DNA from: Mesodorylaimus sp. YZB2_4 | Taxonomy: Eukaryota > Nematoda > Enoplea > Dorylaimida > Dorylaimidae | Direction of reading: 5' to 3' | DNA length: 64,000 bases | Assembly (NCBI GenBank): GCA_030248295.1 | Contig: JASANH010001177.1 | Span: 1 to 64,000 of the forward strand | Shown: positions 9,986 through 22,600 of the stretch, piece by piece | How positions within the stretch are numbered: the first letter of the stretch is position 1 | Layout of the letters: each line of letters starts with the position of its first letter | Translations under genes and position numbers: made by a program | The notes under the pieces: generated by a model | What the model was told of the DNA's origin: nothing | What the model saw: only the letters and a program-made list of their open reading frames with translations | Database searches by the model: none

Positions 9986-11426
9986 ACTGTCGTATTTCAT
10001 TCAAAGTAGACGTCATAGCTGAGTCAATAAAATATCATCTTCAGCCTACAAGCCTGTTTGATGGCCCTGCCTTTCAGTGGGCGTGTATAAGTACGTGTGT
10101 CCCTCACATGCGTTCCATTCCCTGAGATAGACACGACCCACTGAGGTTAGCTCACCAAGTACTGCAGCTATGCTCCGAGTGAGAAGACAGAAATCGGAGA
10201 ATTTCGGTTTTGGTTTCAGCTGCCCAGCCCAGCTGGCTCCAGGGCCAGCCCGTTGTTGTAAAAAAAACATTTTAGCAAGTGCCATTGCCGCGGCCCCCTC
10301 TATGTGGCCCTAGTATAGTTAGAAGGTGAGTGCTGGCTCAAAGAAAAAAGACTCTGCTCAATTTGACAGAATCCTACTAAATATTAATCTGTACTTTGCA
10401 GGTTTCCCATCCCGACAACCGATCATTACCACTGCGTTGGTTATCCAAGCTGTGTTTTACTTGTCGTATTACTCGTAATTGCTTCGAGAAGCCGGATTGA
10501 GTGTTATTTCATGTTGTCCCTGCTACTGTCGTATTGACTGAAGGTGTGTGGAAATGTTCATGTGTGACACCTGAATAAGAACCTGGATTGAAAGTGGTCG
10601 TGCCTGCGTGCGAGAAAAGCATGATAGAAAAGATAAGCAGTCAGCCAAAAAGTCTTGTCCTGCAGCAGACGAATCTCAAAAATTTAGCTCCCATTTAGAT
10701 AACAGACCAAATTTGATTTCACTAATTTGAATTTCCCGCATTTTTTAAGAATCATTCTGCGGACCCGCAAAATCGGTCGAAATCTAGGGTTCAGTAGTCC
10801 CTGTATTATAGAGTGGCCTAATAGGCCAGGTGAATTACCCAGGAGCGACAGTTCAGGAAGTTTGCCAGAGTTCGAGAGTTCTGATGATTTGCCAAGAGAG
10901 TTCTGGTGTTCATGCCTCGACTGTGCATATATGGATATAGACACAGTCGAGGCATGCTGGTGTTTTCACCAGGTTCAGCGCGCCCTGTAGCAGACAACGT
11001 TCTGTCGCGCCCTCCAACCTGCCGGGGTTTTACGGACACGGAAAATACCCGTATTTGGCAAACCTGGTCATTCTATCAGGGTCAACGCGACCTCAGGAAA
11101 TTTGCTAGTTCACTGGTCCTTGGATTTTGACAGGGGGCAGCATACTGGTGCTTTCACCATCAACTACAAACCAAGAAAACACCAGGTTTCAGACACCCAG
11201 GGGTTTCATGGTCTTCCGGTTAGCCGTGGCGTGTGCCACACTGTAGGCTTACTGTTGGCGCTGCGGGTGCATTCGATTCAAATCGAATAATTGGTAGATT
11301 CGATTCTCTCGTGTTGTGCGTGGATGCCGAATTCGGCGTGTTGGTTTTTGAGAAGCCGTTCGACTGTCTAACTATATTATTAGTCTCGCGACGTTCCAAG
11401 CTCTCTCTATCGATCAATTTGCAAAA
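9986..11426. other. Intergenic region upstream of the phosphatase gene
   Basis: No convincing coding exon is seen. The region holds AT-rich unique sequence, several copies of ctggtg-tt-tcacc-like words between 10900 and 11200, and the perfect hairpin listed separately. The stretch before 11427 should contain the phosphatase promoter, but no clear TATA box is visible. Confidence 0.5.
10903..10964. repeat. Perfect 15-bp hairpin flanked by 8-bp direct repeats
   Basis: The arm catgcctcgactgtg (10911-10925) is the exact reverse complement of 10942-10956, with a 16-nt loop. ctggtgtt occurs immediately outside both ends (10903-10910 and 10957-10964). A 46-bp foldback unit bounded by an 8-bp duplication resembles a miniature insertion. 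Confidence 0.75.
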
Positions 11427-12282
11427 ATGAATTTGAGTCCTACCTACGCGGTTTTGCCATCGAACGAAACGAATGGCCCCGAAATGTGGACGTTCGATTT
11501 AGAAGCTTTCGTGCCTAATTACAACGCCACTTGCAACCGCGTCTTCGATTTCCTGTATCTCGGTGGTCATTTGGCAGCAGAAAACGTGCAATGGCTGCAA
11601 GATAAACGGTTTACGTGCGTTATCAATGTCCGAAGGAAGCCGGTATCGATTACGGTTAGTAATATCGAATACGTGAATATCGAAGTTGACGATGATGATT
11701 ACGAACCGATTCACTGGTTTTTCGAAGAAGCGATAGAAAAGATTGAGGTAGGACTGTTTTGCGGCCGCGATTTGAACGCGCTGCAGACCATTGAAAAGTA
11801 CAGTGGTGACATGGGGATTCGGCATTGTACATATGGAAGGGGCTGGCCTAACTCATCCAACAAAGCTAAAGTCCTTTTCATGATAACTAGTTGTAGGTGG
11901 GCCCTCACATACATAAGTATGTACTTACTTTTTCGCTCGCTAGACGATTGGGCACCCTTTGATGACTGCAAACCTGTCGTCAGTTTGCATATTCGTACAT
12001 TTTTAGGCTCATCGAGTTGCGGATGGCAAAGTTTTGATCAATTGCGAGATGGGAATTTCGAGGTCGGCCACGATTTGCATTGTTTACATGATCCGTCATC
12101 TACAAATTTCTCTTCGTGAAGCTTATTTTGAATTGAAAACGTTGCGCCCATGCATTCGGCCGAATGTGTATTTTTGGCGAAATTTGATTGAATTTGAGAA
12201 ACGTCATCGAAACGGAAAGCCAAGCGTCTGGTTGACTGATGTAGGTTTGATAAGGCCAGTTCCAGACGTTTATCTTTTGTAA
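11427..12282 (+). CDS. Dual-specificity protein phosphatase (DUSP), small atypical type
   Basis: Two exons, 11427-11747 and 12007-12282, give 198 residues; the intron is GT-AG, phase 0. The product should dephosphorylate phospho-Ser/Thr/Tyr in signalling proteins. The catalytic loop holds Cys120-x5-Arg126 followed by SA, preceded by Asn where the family normally has His. The VDDDD stretch in exon 1 is a good candidate for the general-acid loop. The LRPCIRPN and W/F-x-NLIEFE segments after the catalytic loop are typical of DUSPs. There is no kinase-interaction domain, so it resembles small atypical DUSPs. ATG 11427 is the first in frame after an AT-rich leader. The His-to-Asn change may lower activity; it could also be a STYX-like regulatory protein, although the catalytic Cys is kept. 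Confidence 0.82.
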
Positions 12283-13626
12283 GTTCCTTGAAAACTTTTC
12301 CGCCTATTTTTATTAGCTCAAAATCTAAAGTTTATGTTCGAGGTTCTAATATTGATTTTCGATATAACAATAAATCATGTGTGGTTGGGTACGAGTATTA
12401 TTTTGAGTCGATTTTAAGTAGCCGCTTCTTTATCTTTGAAAAGGGTATGTTTATAGGGCGGGTGGGAACACCGGGCGAGGAGGGTTTCCGCTGCGCTGCC
12501 CCCGTTCATCATTTATGGAGAGCATTCTATTCTCGCTGGTGCCGTGTCGGCAGGCGGCTGCGGGGTGAAAGTATTGAACGGTGTGCCCGGGATTGGTCGA
12601 ACAATGACAAATAACGGTGTTATTCTCTTCGAAGCTGTTGGTATGTGGATCCGTCGACGACTTTATCCTTACATTGCTGTCATGGCGGAGCAGGTCGACG
12701 AATGCCCTCTTCACGTGCTAATAGACTGGCCAGCAATGTGCGCTTGTCATTTTTCATTTTCGGACCGCCCAACGAGTATCCTCTTGCGCGCATGGACGAC
12801 GTGATATGCAAATGAAGAAGGCGAATTAGGGCTTTGTGTAAGTCGACAAGGAGGCGCCACCGTCTTGCGCATATGATAACCTGGCCAAGCCGATTGGCAC
12901 GCTTTCCATTTCATTATACGCCTCGCTCGGGTCGCGGGCGGCCGACGATCGAAGAATAGTCTCCTTTTCGTTCGAGGTCTCATCTCGTTAGCATCGGGTC
13001 TCATCGTCAGTGTGGGCCTCCTTTCTCTCTTCATCAACAGGTGCTGGCCCGGGCGGCTGCTGATGCTCGTTCAAACGTGTCAAGCAGCCCCGAAAGAGAA
13101 AAGGACCCATTTTGATAAATATCATAAACTTTGTTTTGAACTTTTTTGAGAAAAACAGTTTTTAAAACTAGTTTATTTTTCAAAATTTTTACTTTAGGAA
13201 ATTACTTTTCCGCTGATTCCATTTCGCCTTGATTGAATATAGGATGCGAGTTGTCTTTTCGATTCCGTTTGACACGATTACATTTCCTAACTCGTATAGA
13301 CTAGAAACTACCATAAATGGATTGCGCGTTATCGTCCGGTTTTTTAAGTTCAAGACATTAGTTAGAACGGACGTAGTTGGGAGTGGGGACTCATCTTCGT
13401 CACGCCCCCCCTCGATTGGGTTTAGTAAACAAAATGGGGTGTTTGTTATCGCTTTTATTCTGAGGCTTGGGGCCAGCATGGCTCTACAAATTGTTGACGT
13501 TGTGTTTTAAATTTTAGGCTAGCAATGATGGCCGTATTTGGACATTTAGGGCTGCGAGACATTAGCTAGTCATGTACTAAAGTCTTGGTTTTACGTCGAT
13601 GATTTCGTGAAAAACAAATCGACGAA
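12283..13626. other. Intergenic region between the phosphatase and the guanylyl cyclase
   Basis: About 1.3 kb in which no exon with coding character or splice-phase support was found. It must contain the phosphatase 3' end and the cyclase promoter; no specific element is recognised. Confidence 0.5.
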
Positions 13627-16600
13627 ATGAAATTTGCATGGTTTTTATTATTTTACATTGGTTTATGGATATGGTCGAGTCGAGCAGATGAGGAAAACGT
13701 GAGTCGAAGGAAGGATTTCTTGCCTTTTTTGCACTTTCAATCGACAAGAAATTTGAAAAGTGACGGTGGATCAGTGGAGAAAATTTCGAAACCTACTCTT
13801 AGTCGATTAGCTCGAACTGTTCGAATTCGTCGTCACATATCGAATTCTCAAAATCAGAATTCAGCATCGGAAAATGATTTATCGCCGTCATTCGATTCGA
13901 TTGGACAACAAGAAAGGATCGATATCGATGATCAGGAATCGATGGGGGAGAAAATCATGGATTCGAAATCGAGACGAAAGAAATCTTCGGATGGGGAGAG
14001 AATCGATGATGGGCTATTATCGAGTTCAACACCTCGATCGATAGAAAATACGAAAATGACTTCATCACGTCCTCGGAAAAAGTTATTAGTGGGATATTTG
14101 GCCGGAACACCATTCGCTAATTTGGGCGACGATTTATTCGCGACGGTTCCGATTGTTCTTCAAAAACCAGGTGGCCGAGTTGAGCGAATACCCATTCCAA
14201 AAGCTGGCAATCAAAGAGGAAATGAAAAACGACGAATTCGACGCGAACCTAATCCAAATCCAGAACCATTGGAAAATTTGGTATTTACGACTGGCGGAAA
14301 TACAAGTTTCAAAATTACGATGCGAGAATTGGCGCATATATTTAATCGGAATGACATTATCGGAACATCTAAATTCTTGCAAGGTAAACTATTTATTTTT
14401 GTTGACGTCTGGCAACAAGTGCTTGGTATTAGTCAGACGGGGGGGGGGGGGCTGGAGACGGGACTTTGGCCTGTCGTTATCATGTTGATAAATTGGTTAG
14501 GCTTTTCGGGACGGGATAGAATCTGGAAAACAAGGAATTCTTGGTTTTTTTGCAGCCTGAGACGTGTTTCAATAAAAATTATCCATTCCCACGTGGGTGG
14601 GTGGGAATTGAGAGTTGTTTGGTTTTGCATAGAAATAAGAATTAAATTGTTTGAGGCCGGAGTTTTGTTTGCTTAAGAATAATTTATCACTTTTTTCAGG
14701 ACATTTGATCTCTGGAGCCATGCGTTACGCATTGGAAATGGTCAACAATGATCCTAGCTTGCTGCCGGATTACGAATTGACGTATAAATTTTATAATACC
14801 CGAGGATTAGCCAAAGATAGTATGCTCTTTTTTTTATTTTTTGTAGAATTATTTCAAAAAAGAAGTTTTTTAGGTGTAAAATGGGTAATGGAATTGTGGA
14901 AAATGGGTGCAGTCGCGTTTATTGGTCCTGAAGATAGTTGTCAAACCGAAGCGATGATGGCGGCGGCACAAAATTTACCAATGATCTCATATGTAAGTAA
15001 CGTAAAAATGTTTTCTTTTTCTTCTTCTCTCAAGAGGGAGGTGTCGTGCAGTGAAGGATGTTCGTCGAACTTTTGAAGTTTGTGCCAAAAAGACTTTTTA
15101 CGGCGGTAGTGCGTGGCGATGCGATTGCGAAGACTAGCGTTTTTACGTGGGCTTGTCAACACGACTATTCTTTGCCGAAGGGAGGGGAGCAGAGCAATCA
15201 CCTTTTCTTGAGTATATAGAATAGTGACGAAGATAAAGGTGACACGGATGAAAACAACTTTTGCGTAAAATTTTTAATTCTTCTCGAACTCGAGTTCGAA
15301 ATGAAAAGCTATTTTTCGCCCACCTTGAATCTTGTGTTTATGATCATAATTCACGCGAGGATGAGCAAAAGGGAAACAAGACGATGTTTACTCGGTAGGA
15401 AAGAAGGTTAACGAAGTTAGGTTCCGTGCGAGATGGTTAAAGGTGAACGATGGTGTTTACTTGTGCACAAATTAGTGCTGATCGATTTGGAGGGATGGTA
15501 AATTCATCTGGGATATTATCTCTCAATTCGATCGGCTCAGAGTTGAGACTACTGTGTGTGGACCTGAACGAGCGTGCTCGCTCGGCAATCCCTGATATAG
15601 ATATTGATTTAAGGTTGGCCGAGTCTTGCTCTACGCTCTTTTAGCTGGCGAGGGGATTGTGCTGGATGAATAAGGATTGAAGAGCATTGGCTCGCAACTG
15701 TGCATATCTACGTCATAGGCATGCGAATAGGACATTTGGAAAACGATTGCGTTGCGGTCTCGGTTCGAGCAAGATTTTGAGGCTAAATTACTTAAATTGC
15801 AATTGAATTGAAAGAGTTGGATGAGTTCCAGATTTTGTACAGCAGAAAAGTTTAGGAAAAAGCAAGTTTCTTATCAGTAAATGAATAAGTTTGAAACGGT
15901 TTTTTTCCTTGCGTCGAATCAGAAGGGTCATTGTTCTTTTCCAAATATGGCATTGTAGACAGTCGAAGACGTGGGTGGGATATTATTAGTTGGCGTGTTA
16001 GTGAGTTATTGTCATCATCGTACTTGACAATGTCTGGTTCGAATGGATGGATGGGAGAAGACAGGTTTTCTGAACCCGTTTCCATAGTGCAGACTGCAGC
16101 GCGGTGCACATGTTTCTACTAGCCGAGTCAAGGCGAGGATCGTGTGATAGGAGGTACCCACCGTTGCGTACACGGCACGGCAAGGGTGGATGTGAGTTAG
16201 GAATTGTCAATTTGCCAAAAGCACTAAGTAGAAAGCCCCGAAAGGGTAGGTTCAATGAGGGTCTTCGTATTTGCGGAGATGGTAGACAGAATACACCCGA
16301 TCGCCCTTTGCTGGGAAAATAAGACTGGAAGAAAAGGCTTGGACTGGTTGCTTTGGGTGCAAGTTTACTTTTGGAATCGGTGTGGTGGAAAAAGGGGATA
16401 GGATAGGTTATGATGGAAACCGATACTGTACTGGGGAGAAGAGTGAAGTGCACTTGATTGGGAACGTGTCGTTTGGTGACACCCATGTTTGGCTCCCGTC
16501 AGGTAGCTAATAGTTTGACATTTCTGTATCAGGTGCACTGAAAATAAGTGGGCGGCTAGTTGCTTGTGGGTCCGAATAAGGTATTCTCAGCGTGATCTTT

Positions 16601-19600
16601 GGCCGAGCCAAGAGTGCTCGAATAGGAAACGGATGCTGAGCTGAGGAAGAAAGTACTTGGATAGTGCTCGTAGCCGTAAGTGGGTTGGCTCGGGGGCGCT
16701 TTGACGTTCGCAATTTGATGAACAGACTGACGGATGGAAAGGAAATTCCGGAACGTCTTTGGCTTTCGTTAAGATGCAACAGTTTAGTTGGCGAGGCGAG
16801 TTGACTGCTGAGTGCGTTAAGTGCGAAGTAAAAAAACACCAGGCTAGGAGTGTGGAGGAAATTAATGTATTGGTGATTGGATAACGCAACTGCTTACTCA
16901 GTCAGTGAAAACGATCTGTGCCAAAGCAATCTTTCATTGTCTCGTTCCTGGTTTCAATTACTAATGCATACTCGTGATGGGGGCCTGCAAGGTGATCAAG
17001 TCGAGTGCCTTGAAGTGGCATAATGCTGCTGATCTGGATCGTGAGTCTTGTTCCAGATGTGAGCGGTTTGAGTGGTCACTCGAATGATGTGCTCTTTCCG
17101 AGATTAATTAGCTCTTTTATTTTATCAAAGAAGAGGCATCTTATTGCTTTGCTTCAAATGAGGTGTCTCGGTACGAATAGAGATGACGTAATTCACGCAT
17201 GGGAGAAAAAAACTGTTATTGAGGGGGGTTCGATAACACGCGGCCAACAGTATGTGCGATGGAAAGAATAGGATCCGGGTATGAGAAAAACATTTTACTT
17301 GCGTAGATGAGATGTTTCGCAGATTTATGGTGGCGTAATATATTTTTATGGTGGAAGAGGATATGCGTGAGCGTGTGCTCGTCGTCTTCGATAGAGGTGT
17401 CTTATTTGAGCTTGACGCAGTCATAAAATGAGAATGTGTCGTTGAAGATCTTGGAAAGAATTTTGTTCAGCAGTGCGAGGAAGCCGCTTAGGATAAGCAC
17501 GTAATGAAGGAAGGGAAGGTCAGCTTTCTATGGGCTCATGAAGTATGTTGCTATGGCGCTGTGGGGGGGGGGGGGGAGAGAGATGAGCCAGTATGGTTGG
17601 TGTGCTGTGTGGAAAGGTGAAAGAATTGATGCACTGGCTGATGCTATGGATATATGTCATAATGCGGGTGCATCGAGTGTGGATGTTTTGGATATGTGCC
17701 AAGGATAGATGGGATGTGATTGTGTCAATCAGCAGGGGATGATGAACTGAATTGGTGATGGGAATTCATGATCCAAGCGCACCTTTATCGAAGCGAAGAG
17801 CTTTAATTTAAGAGCGTGACATGGTCTTGTCTATCCGTGCTCCTTTGCCTATAATGAGAAGATTTATCCAAGCGGATAAAGATGGAAGAGGAAAAAGCAC
17901 CATTTGGTTGGAGGATGCTAATGGTGTCTTTCGAATTTGACAGATTAGGAGTTAGTGTAGGCTTGCGTTTGCTGGCCTTGTTTGCCTAATGCTTAATTGA
18001 AAACGAACTGAGGCCAAATTTAGAATCTGTTCTGTAACATTAGGATGATGGAGGGGAGGTCAGGAAATAAAATGGTATTTGCGTTGTTCTTACACCGCCT
18101 ACCGCACCGGAAGGGTTTCACGTGAATGGGGGCTATTGTAGGATTTTTGGTTCGAATAGTCAATAGGCTAATTTTAGAGACAGGAAATTGTTCCTGATGG
18201 ACTTCGGGTGCAGCTTGTTCTTCAAGTTGCACTTTGGCTGGTTTGAATGAGAGTATCAAAAACACTTTCTTTCACTTAAACACGGTAAAGGTGCTGCGTA
18301 CTGTAAGGCTGTAGGAGAAGAAAATATTTAAAAAGGAAAGAGGTTGGTTGCGTATCAGAAGAAAAAAACGGTCTCTGTGAATAAGGAAGGACAAGATGGA
18401 ATTACGGCGTAATTTGATACTCTTGTTTTCCTCAGGTTATAATGATGCGAATGGTGAAATTCTAGGTTCGAAGAGAGCAGAAAAAAACAGTTTTGTTGTG
18501 TCTAGAACCAGGGCGGGCTAATGAGTAAAACTAGCTATCAAAGGGGATTACTGTAGTTGTGGGTGAAAGGGATCATGTTTGTGCATTACCACATCGCTGA
18601 GCACAGGTGAAGGGACGAACACATGACATGGGCTGATGACGAGGGTCAGATCTGGGATGCAGTAAAGGTGTTTCGGAGTGTGTGCAGGGATGGGAATAGG
18701 ATGGGTGTAGTGTGTTAGGCGTCTGTCTCACTCTAGCTGCGAGTGTTTCATTCCCTGGTCCGGAAAATCATTTGGTGTGTAATGTGTACCTTCGTACCTA
18801 TGCTTGGTGTTGTGGTAAGACCTGAACATAATCCCTTTCACCCGCAAATTACAGTAATCCTTATCTCCCGCCAAGATATGAACATGGATAGGAAGTGGGA
18901 GGGCGACAGTGTCAGTCGATTGTACCCTTTCGATGTGTTAAGCCAAGCATAGAATAACGAGGTTGTGCTCGTTATAGAAATGCGCCGATCATTCCGTCAG
19001 TGATAAGACGAAGTACAGTACGTTCGCTCGAACGGTGCCTGCTGAGGGGGAAGTTGCCAAAGCGACAGTAGCGTTTTTGAAACAATATAAATGGTATAAA
19101 TTCACTGTGGTGAGCCAAGCGGACGAAGTTCATCAACAGTTGTTGGAAGGGATCGAAGTAAGTTTATATGCGGTGGTTTTGGGAAACCCAAGTGATTTAT
19201 TTTTGGTTTCTAGTTCTGGGCGTCACAGTATCCTCATATGGTTATTCAAAATACGACACGATATTCTCGATCGTTTAATATCGACACAAAATCCGGATGG
19301 GATGAAGTCAGACGAATCGTCCAAGAAACTTATATCAATACAAGAGGTATGTTGGCTGGGTTCATACAAGCTCAAGGAATTTTGGAACCAAAATCAAGGA
19401 AAACTGAAAGACTGCATTTGGAGGCTTGAAATTTTGAATCACCGGTTTTTTTCTGTGTATCTGAGGATGGTGGGATAAATCAGTTGAAACTGGTATAGCG
19501 ATCGTGGGACAGTGTGGAAATAATCAAGGACAAAATCAAGTTTTTGTCTGGGAAACCTGAAAAAATCAAGGAAACTGCTTTTCCGCTGGTTGTATGAGCC

Positions 19601-22600
19601 CTGGTATTAGGTTTAGTAGTAATGGTGGTGTTTGGATTCTAGTGTACGTGCTTTTGGGCGATCCCGGATTCGTTCAGTTGATGTTATTGGAAATGGGCAG
19701 GATGGGGTTGATGACGAAGGGGGAATACGTGCTGATCTATGTGGATCACACGTACGGATATATGGACGTGGACGATGCGGCCATGAATCGATATTATCGA
19801 CGTAAGTGCTGCTGATCGTGGTATTTGGATTTGGGAAGTAAATGTGAATGTTTCAGCGACCACGCATGTAGCCGATGTGGAGAACAAGGAATCGGTTGTT
19901 CACAAGTTGGTCGAATGGAGTCGATCGTTCTTCGTCATTATTCCGACACCAGTTTCGTTCAGTGATCCGAAATATAAAAATTTTTGGAGTCGTGTCTCGC
20001 AATATAATATGGAAGAGCCATTCAAATTGTATCGAGCACCGACGTCGGATAAAAAGAATGGTCTGAACGCCCTGGAACCAATAGTAAGTCGTGTCTGAGC
20101 CTCTGGTCGATACGCCCCCAATTGATTTTCATGATTCCCATGTAAAACTTAAAGTGAAATGTTGGCCATCCCGTAAAGAGTCGGACGGGCTACCTGAGAG
20201 ACCAAAGCAATATTGTCGCGCCGTGTGGATGTGGGCTTGATGGCTGGCTATATGGGGAATTCAGAAATCACAGATGTTTTGTTGCAGTCGAATCGATACG
20301 CCAGCTACTTATACGATGCGGTGTTATTGTACGCGCGCGCATTGCACGAGACCATCGAAGCCAAGGAAAATTACACGAATGGAACGGCGATCATGAGGAG
20401 GATATTTGGACGCAAATATACAAGTATGTTCCCGAAATGAATTAGACCAAGTGAACTGTAGAGTCGATGCCGAAGTATTGAAAAAAAGAGTATGAGAGTC
20501 AGATTCAGCTCTCGCGTTAATGAATCCTATCTGAAGTATTGAAGAAGTCGAAATTTTTCGTTTCCGATGCCCCTTTGCAATCAAGCGTTTCGACTTTTTT
20601 ACGTTGGCTACTCCTTTGTAAAAAGTGGGTGCTGAATATCTGAATATCATTCTCTTTTTTTCATATTCCGACATCGATTCTAGAGTGTATTTTGTCAAGT
20701 GTTGGAGAGAGGATAGTTGATGCGTTTTTTTAGGCATGCAAGGATTTGATGTGAAAATCGATGAGCATGGCGACGCTAAAGGGAACTTTACTGTGTTGAC
20801 CAGGCAAAATATTAGCCATAGTCGATACAATTTTACTCACTCTATGGTGCCGACTGGATGGTTCGTAGACACGCATGATACAGATGAACTGCCGGTAAGC
20901 TGTGTGATTCGGGTTTTTTACTTAATTTAAATCTCGGCCGATTTTAGGATTTGGTTCTACATGATAGAATGGTCATCGATTGGATCGGCGGCAAACCACC
21001 CCGCGATGAGCCGGAATGTGGATTCCATAATGAATTGTGCAAAAAGGAGCAAAGTAAGCTGTGTGATGAGAATAGGTTGAATAAGGGAGATGTAGAGAGT
21101 AATTTTTAGATCGCTCCACTGAAATTGCCTGCAGCGTCTTGGCTGTGCTCGCTCTCGTCGGTGGTCTGATTGGATTGATGGTGTACAGGCACGTGCTGGC
21201 TGTGGGTTTGGATCTGACCGAGTTGGATGGTTTTGATTTCATATTTAGGAACTGGAAAATTGAGAAAGAGCTAGCTGGATTGATTTGGAAAATCGACCCG
21301 AAGGAAATTCAGTTTATAACACAAGATGGATACGCGGCGGTTTTGGGTGCGAGTAGGGTGAGTGGTGTGGTGTGGACAGTTGATGGCGGGATGGGCACAA
21401 AGTAGAGTTGGTTTTTAGGCGACGCTAGTGAGCCAAGATTCGAATGGTGGTCAGGATTCGAGCAGTTTATGGCCTGTAGATTTCCATTGCCTAGCCAAGT
21501 ATCGAGGAGCCCTAGTGGCTATAAAAGAAATTCAGTATGCGAGGAAATTGAGAGAAATCACTCGGGCAACGAAAATGGAGATGAAAAAGGTAAGCAGCAC
21601 AGCGAGGGCTTGCGATGAGAGCTTGATAGCGATTGGTTCTCGTTTTTTACAGATGCGTGGCTTACATCACGATAATGTCAACAATTTTATGGGAATTATT
21701 GTGAAAAGTAATCAAATTTATGTGGTCCGTGAATATTGCGCCAAGGGGAGCTTATATGACGTGTTGCTCAATGATAACATAAAATTGGACGAGCTCTTCA
21801 CTGCTTCATTCGTCGACGATTTGCTAAAAGTGGGTGATTATTTTTGGTCATATTAGCCACCGTGATCGAGCGTGATTTTTTTAGGCCATGTGCTATCTTC
21901 ATGAATCGGAATTAAAAGTACACGGGAATCTGAAATCGACCAATTGTGTAGTGACTAGTCGCTGGTCATTACAAGTATCCGACTTTGCCTTGCACGAATT
22001 AAGAGAGGGGCAACAATTCGAGAATGAAATGCAGCGCTACAGAGGTAAGAATAATAATATTTTTTGCATAAGGAATAGAAACAGTGGATTTTGGTTTCAG
22101 CATTATTGTGGACGGCGCCTGAATTGCTTATGGCTGGTGCGATAGATAGGCCACAACGGGGAACTCAAAAAGGTGATGTGTTCTCATTCGGTATCGTGCT
22201 GCACGAAATTTTCAGTCGAACAGGCCCCTACTCGATCGAAGCCGACTGTAATTATTCCGCTAAAGGTAAGAATTGTGTAGCCAATTTTGTGTTCTCTGAT
22301 GCTATAAAAATACGTTTCAGATATTTACATGCTGATCGTGAAGACGAGGCAGTTTCATCACCAGAATATCAATCCCGTACAACGAGCGGATGATGATCTG
22401 CAAATCTTAGGATTGGTGAATACGGCCAAACCGTATTTGCCTAATTTGGACGATATTCAGTGTCAGAATTACGTAAAAGAGACCATGATGCAGTGTTGGG
22501 ATGAACGACCGAACGAGAGGCCGGATTTCCGTGTTATTCGTCAACGTTTGAAGCCATTGTTCAAAGGAATCCTGTAAGTAGAAAATGGTTTCTTGGTGTG

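Larger units (their letters stand above)
14993..18977 (+). other. Large intron 3 of the guanylyl cyclase gene
   Basis: At 3985 bp it is far longer than the other introns of this gene (about 50-760 bp). The phase-0 donor at 14993 and acceptor ending 18977 join a Tyr codon to a Lys codon and restore a normal ectodomain sequence. No nested gene was found; it holds a 14-G run at 17563-17576 and an inverted pair of SINE-like fragments near its 3' end. Confidence 0.7.
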
